From Eupeodes corollae (taxonomy: Eukaryota > Arthropoda > Insecta > Diptera > Syrphidae), in contig NC_079147.1 of assembly GCF_945859685.1 (NCBI RefSeq), positions 137,044,645-137,108,644 on the forward strand: 64,000 nt of DNA, in the 5' to 3' direction. Numbering within the stretch: position 1 is the stretch's first letter; each line of letters opens with the position of its first letter. The notes under the pieces were generated by a model. It was not told the origin of the DNA. It saw only the letters and a program-made list of their open reading frames with translations, and did no database searches. A program made the position numbers and the translations under genes. Shown one piece after another: positions 1 to 9,622 of the stretch.

Positions 1-346
1 GAGATAAGATAAATCTTAACTTTACAAAATCAAATAGACCATGAAACTCATTTGAAATATTATCCGCGTCAACCTATTTTTGGAAACCTTGAAAACTACG
101 TTTTTTTGACAATGTTGGCCTTAACGAGTCAGGAGATAAAATAAGAAATCATCGCAAGAAAAATGCCATTTTTACAAATTAACTTTGTTTTTATTTAAAT
201 AGTAAATTTTAAATTGTATGTTGTCATTAGCACCATTAATCCGTCACGACTCATTGAATGCATTGTAAATCTCCTTTAATTACTGTATTTATAAAATTTA
301 AACAGCAAAAGTGTCATAACTCAAAATACAATCGAAAAATGTAACA
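1..346. other. AT-rich stretch, no gene seen
   Basis: No open reading frame, RNA gene or recognisable repeat is visible here. It ends at the target-site copy that flanks the first LINE. Confidence 0.5.
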
Positions 347-2451
347 AAAAGGGCATTTCATTCATTTATTTATTGTAGATTAAGGTACAAAAGTCTTACA
401 TTTAACTTACATTCTTAAGAGTTTTAGAACTTAACATTTTGTTCTTTTCAGTTTTAATACATTTGTATACAATACAAAATAGATTAATTTTTATAATATT
501 AAATTAAGGGAAATTTATACAAAACAAAACCCTTATGTAATACTTATAATCTAAATTGCACATAGGTCATTTATTAGACTGTTGTCCGAGAATTGACATT
601 TATACATAAAATCTGATACATATTTTAAAGAAGCGTTAGAAACAAGGTTGACATTAGTTTTCTCATGTAATTTCAATGTTGAAAATCGTTTAGGTAATTT
701 AAGAATAATTTTAAGTACTTTATTTTGTAATATTTGTAATTTGTTTTTATGACAGGTCGCGCGATACGATTACCAGACAGGAACACCGTAAAATAAGATA
801 GGTTGAAAGATTTTTTTTTTTATATAAAATGAGTTTGTTTTCTAATAAATGAGTAAAGTATTCTAATATACATATTGATTTTGTTTATGGTATCTATAGT
901 ATGTTTTTGAAAAGTTAACTTTTTATTCAATGTTATACCCAAGTATTTACATTGACTTTCCCACTGTATATTGGTATTATAAAATTTAATTCAAGTTGAT
1001 GGTAAATAACTGCTTTTCCTGCGACGTGTAAAGAAAACGGCTTGAGACTTAGTAGCATTGGCTTTAATTTTTCCATTTCTTAAAATAGATTTCAATCTCT
1101 TTAAGTGATGTTTGCAATGAAGACATAATATTAACAGGGTTTACATTGGTAGAGTATATTGCAGTATCATCTGCAAACATTGCCCAATGTGTATTGTTAC
1201 ATGTGACCATAAAATATGACACAAAAATATTGAAAAGAATAGGACCCAAAACTGCCTTTTTTTATATGATTTTTTAATCTAACAACTTGATGATTTGTAC
1301 TATGTCCCGATCGAAAGCCAAATTGTTGTTTTGGCAGTACTTAATTTTCTGCTATGTGTTTAACTAAATAGTTTTTAACTACTTTTTCTAAAATCTTACA
1401 TACATTGCTAATCAAACTAATTGGCCGATAGCTAAATGGATTTGTTTTGGGTTTTCCAGGTTTTGGTATGGCAACTACTTTTGCTTTTTTAAATTGATTT
1501 GGAAAATAGTTTAAAGTTAAGCATGCATTTAATATAAAAGTTAAAAAAAATGAACCCCTTCCTTGGAAGTTCCTTAAGATATTTGCTTCGTATCTTGTCA
1601 ATTCCAACGGCTTTATTAGTTTTAGTTGTTCTAATTATGTCTCGGACTTTAGTAGGTGTTGTAAGGTACCTTCTTTCAAGGGGCGATTCTGTTAAATCTA
1701 TTTCATTAATATACTCTTTCACTGTGGAAATTGTTTTATCATCACTCAAGTGAGCAGTAATTAAAATGTTTTTATGAAAGCAAGATGCAAGTAAATTCAA
1801 CTTTTCATCTTGGTTGTAAACTTTAACATCACCATTATAAAGCGCTGGAATGTTTGAATGCTTTTTGGAAATAACTTTACTTACTTTCCAAAATGGTTTG
1901 GACCCCTTTTTAAAAGAAGAAAGCAATACATTTCACCTTCTATTTCTATGGATACGGATTTCATTTTTAATTTGCTTATTTTGTTTCGAAACCATATCAC
2001 TATAATAGGTCTTTCTATATCTTATCCAGCATCTTCTAGCTGTGTTTCTTAAACGTATGAGAACTAGAATATTGCTGGGTAAAGGAATATCTGAGTTGTT
2101 CTTAAGAGTTCTTTGAGGAACAGATTTATCAACTGCATCATTAATAATGTCGACAAAGTTTTGTAAGTACATATCAATTTGATATGTATGATTAATTTCA
2201 TTTAACGATAAATTTTGTGTGTCGATATTATTTGAAACATGTGCCCTATACAGATTGCAATTAGCAACAGAGAATACATATCTTTTTTGCAAGTTAAACA
2301 TAGAAGTTGTGCCTGTAGATAATGTCTGCACTGGTAAATGATCTGAACTTAAGGCTGTGAGTGTGATAGGTTGAGTAAAAGAATCATTTCTGTTTGTAAA
2401 AAAAGAAATCCAAAACTGATGGATTTTTGTTTGCGTCAGTTGGTATATATA

Positions 2452-2692
2452 CACTGCCAATCACTAGGATGAGGCCACATATTTTTCAACCGATTTTCGT
2501 TCTTTATACCTGCTGGAAATTTCGTACCAATAAAAATTTACTACATTTGAGTAGGTAGATATTTTCTTTAAAAAAGTAATAAAATTAAGGGGTTAAATAG
2601 AAAAAACAGTTGGAATTTCCCTACATTAATTAAAGAGCTACTTAAAAACAGTATGAAAGAGTGCGTCACTTGGATGAGGCCACATGAAAAAT
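2452..2692 (+). repeat. Left terminal inverted repeat of the Tc3-like element
   Basis: It matches 3407-3640 in inverted orientation, including an inner block with TTCCCTACATTAAT (about 2618) whose complement is at about 3465. The outer and inner binding-site-like motifs are about 200 bp apart. Confidence 0.8.
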
Positions 2693-2734
2693 CTTATAAA
2701 ATTTTTTTGGTTTTCAAACATTTATTTATTAAGT

Positions 2735-3299
2735 TTTTCTCAATTAATAATGAGTATGCCCCCCATTTTTCGATATGACCTCTATTAGACGGTTTGGAAT
2801 GGAATCATAAAGTTTTTTTTAAATAGTCAAGTGAAATCTCGTCCCAGGCATCACGGATAGCTTCAATTAAGGAGTCCTTGTCTTCAAATTGTCTACCGCT
2901 TTAATAAACTGTTGCAAAGTTCATTCGCAGCTCCTTGTGTACTTGCTTTAGAACAGGTTTCTTTTTGAGTTTTCTTCTCTGGATAGTACCATCTTTTCTT
3001 ATTATCCTTCGGACTGTCGAAATACTGGCTGATACTCCGCTTTTGGACCTTATTTTAGTAGCTGATTGAGTAGAATTTGAAGCAATACGTAAAATTAACC
3101 GCTTTTCTCGGGATGTTATTGCTTGGGCTGTGCGTCCTTTTTGGTTTTTTCCATAGTTTTGAGGATCAGCAAGATAGTTGTTTACAACTGTCTTTCTTCT
3201 GTTCAGCTTCCTTGCTATTTCTCGGCTTGAGAGTCCCATTTCCTTAAAAGCATCGATTTGTCCTCTTTCTGCTACTGTCAACGTCTTTCCGGAACCCAT
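2735..3299 (-). pseudogene. Tc3-type transposase, DNA-binding part kept, DDE core deleted
   Basis: From the ATG at 3299 the reading gives 132 residues: an N-terminal helix-turn-helix (LTVAERGQIDAFKEMGLSSR), a second HTH of the Tc3 type (ITSREKRLILRIASNSTQSA), and the start of the linker. The normal protein has about 330-340 residues. After a stop at 2901, a second in-frame-like stretch on the same strand reads KDSLIEAIRDAWDEISLDYL, which matches the C-terminal end of Tc1-family transposases. The catalytic D, D and E residues between these pieces are absent. The copy could at most bind its own ends; that is inference. Confidence 0.8.
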
Positions 3300-3406
3300 T
3301 TGTAGTTGAAATTTAATAAAAATAGTTATTTGTAAAACGTTCTTAGATATTGTAACCCAAATTTTGAAAAAAATTGCTGATCTGAACTTCTACAACAAAA
3401 TATTCG

Positions 3407-3640
3407 CAATGGCCTCATCCTAGTGACTCACTTTTTTATATCCTTTTTAGGTAGCTCATTCATTAATGTAGGGAAATTCCAACGGTCTTTTCTAATTAAC
3501 CCTATAATTGTATCACTTCGTTTAAGAAAATATGTACCTACTCTCAAGTAGTAAAATTTTCCGGGTTAAACAAATTCCAACAGGTATCGGACCGAAAATC
3601 GGTTGAGAAATATGTGGCCTCATTCTAGTGATTGGCAGTG
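3407..3640 (-). repeat. Right terminal inverted repeat of the Tc3-like element
   Basis: Inverted partner of 2452-2692. It ends AGTGATTGGCAGTG followed by the TA target duplicate. Confidence 0.8.
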
Positions 3641-4177
3641 TATGTAGGGTTTACAGGGCTTATTAAATAACTATTATTCTGTGTAGTCATAATATCGTTC
3701 AAAATATTACCCCAAGAATTTGCCCTTAAGCAGTTCCACGACTGATGTCTGGAGTAAAGATCGCCACTTATCAAAACATTATCTTTGATAGGCATCAGCT
3801 TTAAAATATCTTTTTTAAACATGGTTTTTTCCGAATTAGTATTTTTACCAGGAAAATAAACGGAAAATATATCAAGAGATATACTTTCGCTTATTTGTAC
3901 CCTTATCCCAACACATTCAATAATTTCTAAGTTCAATGTTCCTGCTATTTGTTGACAAATTTCTTTTTTTGCCAAAATTGCTACTCCTCCTCCCATGTCA
4001 CTTTCCCTATCACGTCTATAGCAGTTGTAATTTATATGAGTTAAATTTATTTCAGGCTTAAGCCATGTTTCTGTAAGCAAAGCTATGTCAACATTGTTGC
4101 GAATCAAGAAATCAAACAATTCAAATTTTTTTTTGCGAACGCCTCTTGCGTTCCAAGTTATTATCTTAAGGTTCTTA

Positions 4178-5400
4178 TTAAACATTTTGATTGTATACAT
4201 ATTTTAATGCTAACATAGTTATAACATTAAATTGGTCAGCTTTTGATTTACATAGATTAAGTTTTGGCATCATTTCATTAAGTAACGACATAAGTTCATT
4301 TGGAGAAAATAAATCATTTTGTTTATAGTTACACTGGTCATTCTTGTTACTATAATGTTGTTGTTGTTGTACTGGCACAGCTTCTGATTCTGTAGGAGTC
4401 TGTATTAAAAATGTTCTACTTCTAGCTTTGTTTTTATGTTGGTCCGTTGGAAGAGAAGGAAAGTCACTCAAAGAGAAAATTTGACGATTTGTTTGAGAGA
4501 CTGAGCCGCTCTTGTGTAAATTATGTGGTTTAGAGTTGTTTCGATTTTCAATTTGTTTTCTAATTTCGAAGAAATCTGAGCGCATTTTACAAATTGGATC
4601 GTTAGCCTTATGATCTCCATTACAATTTGCACATTTACTGATGTTAGGTTTATCACAATCATCAAGTTTATGATTCCCAGTAAAGTTGGGACAAAACGTT
4701 TTTACATTGCAATACTTCTCTCCATGGCCGAACATCTGGCATTTATAGCATTGAGTAACTTTGTTTGGATAATGTCTTTTGTAGTCCCATTTGACTATCA
4801 TTTTTAAGATGGTTGGATGTTGTTTTTTAAGATCACTTAGTTTAATTGAACCACGTTCAATATAAATTATATATTTGTAACTTACATAATTAGTAAATGT
4901 CTGCACAGTGGTAGGTTTTACGTCGTTACATTGGATAACTCGAGAAATTAGTTCATTCTTAAGTGTTTCACTAGGGTAAAGATCGAGACCCGAAAGCACT
5001 ACCTTAAATGGTCTATTATGTTTTTTTTTTGAAATGTATAAAACTCATAGTTTTTCTTTTTGAGTTCAATCAAAATTTTTTCATATGATTCAAGTGAAAG
5101 ACACATTACTTTTTGCCCCGAAAAGATATTTTTAAGAAAATAGTCTTCGATTTGCATTGATTGTAGTAATAATCTTATCACTTCACTTTTAGTTTTTAGA
5201 ATCACTATAGGTGGAATAGATTCTGGCTTTTTTACATTGGAAGTAACATTGTTTTTTTGGACACCTTTCATTCATTCATATTAAATGAAAATGATTGAGA
5301 TCCCTTGAAAGTAATTTTTTGCTTGGATTGACGAAATCGTCATCATCCAAGTGATCATTTACGCGTTTTAATGAAGATTTTTTTTTTTTTTTAATTGTAT
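4178..5400 (-). pseudogene. LINE ORF1, gag-like protein with zinc knuckles (frameshifted)
   Basis: This is the nucleic-acid-binding ORF1 of the Jockey-like LINE. Two blocks are readable: 4999-5271 and 4178-4999. They join across a frameshift near 5000-5030 in a T-rich run, where the second block opens with PFKVVLSGLDLYPSETL, a typical pre-zinc-finger region of Jockey gag proteins. Three cysteine clusters follow, including CYKCQMFGHGEKYC and CANCNGDHKANDPIC, which are CCHC-type knuckles expected to bind RNA. The tail is polar and Gln-rich. The first ~40 codons upstream of 5271 are also shifted. ORF1 ends 22 bases inside the start of ORF2, the usual tight arrangement of the two LINE ORFs. Confidence 0.75.
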
Positions 5401-5639
5401 ATATTATTCGTCTCAGATAACTAATACACGTATTGATCGCGCTGGCGTTAGCACAAGACTGAAAAGAGCATGATTTAGGAATTTTGTGCATACAAATACT
5501 CAAAATTTGTGTTTTTTGAGGTGTGTCACTTTTGAGCTACAGGTGCTAGTACCTACATTATATAAATTTTGTTTACAGATGCTGTATATTTTTTATTATG
5601 GTCATTCATTAACTTGTTCAATTTTGTATTGTTTATTTC

Positions 5640-5765
5640 AGCTCCAGAACCTAATGATGCTGAATATGTTAACACAATAAAGAATGAGAACTTGTCAATA
5701 CCCGAGTTTGAAGATATATATACAGAGATAATATATAAATTAATAAATAAAAAAGATACAATATA
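5640..5765 (+). other. Possible terminal exon of an unknown host gene
   Basis: A pyrimidine-rich tract ending in ATTTCAG at about 5640 precedes a 41-codon reading frame (APEPNDAEYVNTIKNENLSI onward) that stops at 5765, with AATAAA-like sequence about 30 bases further on. The composition is protein-like and acidic, and the region lies between the LINE and gene A. I do not recognise the protein and see no other exon of it; the LINE may have split the gene or an intron. This is a weak call. Confidence 0.25.
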
Positions 5766-6022
5766 AGAAAATAGTAGTTTTACCATCCTCATTTTTTTAA
5801 AATAAAATAGTTGAATATCTCCCGGATGAAGCCGGGTAAACCAGATAGTATTCATATAATTATATTCAGATATGTTTCCAACAAAAGACAACTTCTTTAA
5901 TTATTTCCGCATATGTAGCAAAACCTTAAGAATATATGGAGTACACACACACATAATTAGCTCTACTTTTAAAACCCTTTACCTTAACTTTTGTTAAAAT
6001 GAATACGTTATGAATCAATATC

Positions 6023-6028
6023 TTTATT
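6023..6028 (-). promoter_or_regulatory. Polyadenylation signal of LPMO gene A
   Basis: AATAAA on the minus strand, about 85 bases downstream of the gene A stop codon. Confidence 0.5.
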
Positions 6029-6112
6029 TGTATATTCACTTTTTAATATTTTTTTTTTTTTTGTTTTAATCTTAAATTAATTTTCTTAAAGCACATTGAA
6101 CTTAGTTAAATA

Positions 6113-9100
6113 TTATTCTAAGTCATAATAACTATCGTCAATTGCATTGTTAAATAATTGTTCAGTTTCAAAATCATAGAAATCTAGCTTTATGTCTTTG
6201 TCAGATTGATGTGCTTCTACCACCTCTGGGATTCTTTCCTGAATTTCGTCAGAATCAGAAACAATATAATCTGCTCCATCTTCAAACTTGTACAACTGAT
6301 GATTATCTATATAAACGGGGACTGACTCTTCGTGTTCTTCGGATTCTCTAAAAATGTGTCGATTTAAGTTTTGTTCAAAAACATCAAGTTTCTGTTGTTC
6401 CTCTTTAAATTCAGATTCAATATTATAGATGTAGTTCTTCCAAACAGATTTATAAAAATCAAAGTTCTTTTGAGCTTTTGTATAGGTCTTTGAGGATTGT
6501 TTTGTAATGCTTATATCCGAACATCCTTTAAAGTTTTCTTGTGGTCCACAACCCAAGGCTGACGTCCCATTACCACAAGGTCCCCAGTTATTGCCTGCAT
6601 ATTAAAAATAAAAAAGAGGCTGGGATGCGACCCACACTGATAACTTCCCATCCCGCCTGTCGATTTGTCTTGCTTAAAAGTTTGTCTTTATGTACTCGTA
6701 TCAATTTTTACCAAATTTGCGTACTCTTTTTGTAGATTTTATTTTTTATATGAAAAAACGGACTGTTGGATTTTTATTTTAAAATTACTGAATATCGAAA
6801 ACAATATTTTTTGTGAAATAAAATAAGTTTCAAGCCAATATTTTTAAGTTTTGAAAAGCTATTTGAGCCGAAAGTAAATTTTTACCAAAGTTTTAGTATT
6901 GTTTTTATTTTAGAGTTTTATTTTTTGTAAAAAAAAACTGTCAATTCGATTTTTTAAAAATTTTACCAACAATATTTCTTATGAGATAAAATTACTTTAA
7001 AGCCAATACTAAAAATTTTTAAAGAGATATTTGAGTCGAAAATAAATTTTTACCAACTTTTATACATTTTTTTTAGGTTTTTATTTTTTGTAAAAAAACT
7101 GTCAATTCGATTTTTTCAAACTTTAATTGAATGTTGACAGCAAGATTTTTGAAAGATAAAAGTAAATTAAAGCCAATATCTCAAAGTTTTGAAAAGATAT
7201 TTGAGTCGAAAATCAATTTTTACCAACTTTTATAAATTATTTTTTTTAGGTTTTTATTTTTTGTAAAAAAACTATCAATTCGATTTTTTTCAAACTTTAA
7301 TTGTATGTTGACAACAAGATTTTTTGAAAGATAAAAGATAATTAAAGCCAATATCTCAAAGTTTTGAAAAGATATTTGAGTCAAAAATCAATTTTTACCA
7401 ACTTTTATAAATTATTTTTTTTAGGTTTTTAGTTTTTGTAAAAAAAACTATCAATTCGATTTTTTTCAAACTTTAATTGTATGTTGACAACAAGATTTTT
7501 TGAAAGATAAAAGATAATTGAAGCCAATATTTCAAAGTTTTGAAAAGATATTTGAGTCGAAAATCAATTTTTACCAACTTTTATAATTTTTTTTTTAGGT
7601 TTTTATTTTTTGTAAAAAAACTGTCAATTCGATTTTTTTCAAACTTTAACTGAATGTTGACAACAAGATTTTTTAAAAGATAAAAGTAAATAAAAGCCAA
7701 TATCTCAAAGTTTTGAAAAGATATTTGAGTCGAAAATCAATTTTTACCAACTTTTATAAATTTTTTTTTTAGGTTTTTATTTTATGTAAAAAAACTGTCA
7801 ATTCGATTTTTTTCAAACTTTAACTGAATGTTGACAACAAGATTTTTTGAAAGATAAAAGTAAATAAAAGCCAATATCTCAAAGTTTTGAAAAGATATTT
7901 GAGTCGAAAATCAATTTTTACCAACTTTTATAAATTTTTTGTTTAGGTTTTTATTTTTTGTAAAAAAACTGTCAATTCGATTTTTTTCAAACTTTAATTG
8001 TATGTTGACATCAAAATATTTTGAAAGATAAAAGTAAATTAAAGCCAATATCTCAAAGTTTTGAAAAGATATTCGAGTCGAAAATCAATTTTTACCAACT
8101 TTTATAAATTTTTTTTTAGGTTTTTATTTTTTGTAAAAAAAACTGTCAATTCGATTTTTCTCAAAATTTTTCAGAATGTTGAAAACAATATTTCTTATAA
8201 GATAAAATAAAATTGATGCTTTAATTTCAAGTTTTTGAAAAGATATTTGAATCGATATTCAATTCTTACGAACTTTGAGTAATGTTTTTTTTTAGATTTT
8301 TATTTTTTATAAAAAAACTGTCAATTAGATTTTTCTCAAAATTTTATCAGATGTCAAAAACATTATTCTTCGTTGCACAAAATTGTTTTAGAGATAAAAT
8401 CATATTTCAGTCGTAAAATTTTGGAGGTGACAAATTTTTTTTTTTCAGTTTTATTAATTTAAAAAAAAAACCGTTATATTGATTTTTTTCAAAAAATATA
8501 CCTGTTTGGTATCACGTTACAATCTATTATATAAAATTTAATTCAAGTCTATAGCGTTTTTGGTTCGTAAGATATTTAGGGTTAACCAAAATTTTCACCA
8601 TTTTTTTAAACTGCTATAGTAAAAAAACCACCCACGCAATTTTCTTGAGAGCCCTTTCTGCATCTTTCTGCCTTATTATCTGTATAACAAAATTTATTTG
8701 AAGTCGATATCTCTTCTGGTTCTTGAGCTATGGACAACGAAAAAAACGTCGCGAACGTACGGACGTACGGACGTACGGACGTACGGACGTACGGACGTAC
8801 GGACGTACAAACGTACGTACACACGCACGCACAGACATCTTTCTAAAAATCTTTTATTTCGACTCTAGGGACCTTGAAACGTCGAGAAATGTCAAAATTT
8901 TCAATTTGACAAATCGGACCCATTACAATAACTTCCTATGGGAAGTTAATAATTAATAATACAAGGCGAAGGGTTCAAAAAGATTCGGCATTTACTTACC
9001 AGCTTGATAGTTCCATCTCAATACACAATGCTTACAAGTAAGGCCTTTTGGCAAGACAATGGTTGGATAAATCATCCCAGACTTTGTCCCAATATACATC

Positions 9101-9622
9101 TTTAAACTTCCATCGTCAAATTTGATTATATTGGCACTAAAACAGTCTTCAGATTCTTGTTTGAATTTATCCAAATTGCAAATGTGAAAATAAAAGAATC
9201 CCAAATGGTTGGTAGTTATCTTTATTCCCAATTTGGCATTTTGGGATGGAGAATAAACTTTTGTTATAACACCTTGGCCGTACTTTCCTCCTATTTCGTT
9301 GGCTCTAGGCCTAGGGTCATCGAAACCATCACCACAGAGTCCACATTTTCCATTGTTTCTAAACCATTGTGCCTTTTAATAAAATATAATATACTGAAGA
9401 TGAAAAATAATGATGCGTAAAATTTGAAGAAAAACTTACATTGAAACCACCACAAAAGAGTCCATTATCATCGTAGTTGATAGGAGCTGTCTTATCGTAC
9501 CGCCATCTAGATGAACGACTCACAGGATCAAGCATCATTCCATGGCCATGAATTTCATTGATCAATACCAAGAATATGGCAAATGGAAGGAGTGCTTTAA
9601 AGTAAACTAAGTTCTTAAGCAT
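6113..9622 (-). CDS. Secreted copper lytic polysaccharide monooxygenase, AA15 / Chitin_bind_3 family (LPMO gene A, three exons)
   Basis: Exons are 9622-9440, 9372-9000 and 6594-6113; introns are 67 bp (phase 0) and 2,405 bp (phase 1), all GT-AG. The spliced product is 345 residues. Residues 1-26 are a signal peptide; cleavage before HGMMLDPVSRSSRW exposes the catalytic N-terminal His27. The second copper His is His117 in TTNHLGFFYFHICN, mature position 91 as in characterised AA15 enzymes. Cys pairs in CGLCGDG and CKHC, and the closing GCGPQENFKGCSDISI, complete the domain; Phe207 probably sits at the axial copper site. AA15 enzymes oxidatively cleave chitin (some cellulose) outside the cell, in insects during gut or cuticle remodelling. 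After the domain comes a tail of about 130 residues, acidic and rich in Tyr and Glu, with no recognised domain. Intron 2 holds a 2.3-kb repeat element. Paralogue of gene B. Confidence 0.92.
7030..8280 (+). repeat. Tandem array of ~175-bp units in repeat copy 1
   Basis: The phrase AATTTTTACCAACTTTTATA recurs at about 7040, 7213, 7390, 7567, 7738, 7913 and 8088, spacing 171-177 bp. Each unit also holds ACTGTCAATTCGATTTTT and AAAAGATATTTGAGTCGAAA. Neighbouring units are more alike in the middle of the array than at its edges, as expected from unequal exchange. Confidence 0.85.
8753..8816 (+). repeat. GACGTACG microsatellite in the 3' block of repeat copy 1
   Basis: About seven tandem copies of the 8-mer ACGTACGG, grading into CGTACGTACACACGCACGC. 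The unit contains the self-complementary CGTACG. Copies 2 and 3 of the element have only one or two units, so this tract expanded here. Confidence 0.85.

Larger units (their letters stand above)
2452..3640 (-). mobile_element. Tc3-like DNA transposon with internal deletion, inserted in the LINE
   Basis: The termini are inverted copies of CACTGCCAATCACTAGG, flanked on both sides by the TA dinucleotide (2450-2451 and 3641-3642) that Tc1/mariner elements duplicate. The inverted repeats are long, about 235 bp, and each contains a second inner copy of the terminal motif (TGGATGAGGCCACAT near 2672; ATGGCCTCATCCTAGTG near 3410), the arrangement of the two transposase-binding sites known for Tc3. At 1,189 bp it is shorter than an intact relative because the catalytic core of the transposase is deleted. 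Confidence 0.85.
560..4200 (-). pseudogene. LINE ORF2, endonuclease plus reverse transcriptase (broken)
   Basis: The protein begins with an apurinic-type endonuclease: KIITWNARGVRKK near residue 11, ALLTETWL with the metal-binding Glu, and ISGDLYSRHQSW. The reading is cut at 3641 by the Tc3-like insertion and resumes at 2451 with an SSDHLPV motif, the catalytic SDH of the nuclease. RT fingers follow (IPKPGKPKTNPFSYRPISL at about 1400-1460). The palm is lost by deletion between about 1250 and 1340, so that the next block starts at LGPILFNIFVS and the FADDTA catalytic box (about 1165). The thumb (CKYLGITLNKK) runs to about 900 with stops. Function as in other LINEs would be target-primed reverse transcription; this copy cannot do it. 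Confidence 0.75.
357..5461 (-). mobile_element. Jockey-like non-LTR retrotransposon (LINE), degenerate, split by a Tc3-like element
   Basis: On the minus strand the order is gag-like ORF1 with zinc knuckles, endonuclease, reverse transcriptase, then an A-rich tail ending in AATAAATAAATGAA. No RNase H is seen, which fits the Jockey group rather than the I group. The 5' end starts CAGTCTTGTGC, like the CAGTC start of the LINE at 37361. The flanks AAAAGGGCAT (347-356) and AAAAGAGCAT (5462-5471) look like a 10-bp target duplication with one mismatch, so the copy appears full length at both ends. Inside, it carries frameshifts, a deletion in the RT palm around 1250-1340, and a 1.2-kb DNA transposon at 2452-3640. 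It is an inactive fossil. Confidence 0.85.
6616..8948 (+). mobile_element. Helentron-like (DINE-1/HINE-type) non-autonomous element, copy 1, inside intron 2 of LPMO gene A
   Basis: The family starts GAGGCTGGGATGCGACC after an A-rich run and ends ACTTCCTATGGGAAGTTAA. Both ends can form hairpins: GGCTGGGATG pairs with CATCCCGCC at the 5' end, and TAACTTCCTATGGGAAGTTA folds at the 3' end. The 5' end also carries TAACTTCCCAT, which is inverted in the 3' hairpin. Between them lie tandem ~175-bp repeats, then a conserved 3' block with a GACGTACG microsatellite. No coding capacity and no clear target duplication are visible. Subterminal inverted motifs, a central tandem array and a 3' hairpin are the layout known for Drosophila DINE-1 elements; this class assignment is inference. 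At least seven other copies occur in the window. Confidence 0.55.

Noticed and set aside
7030..8280. Regularly spaced repeats that could suggest a CRISPR array
   Set aside because: Units are about 175 bp, fully repetitive and without unique spacers, in a eukaryotic setting.
8723..8956. Arg/Tyr/Thr-repeat open frames over the CGTACG tract (also 8606-8824 and 14251-14451)
   Set aside because: They are translations of a GACGTACG microsatellite in a non-coding repeat and change with unit number between copies.
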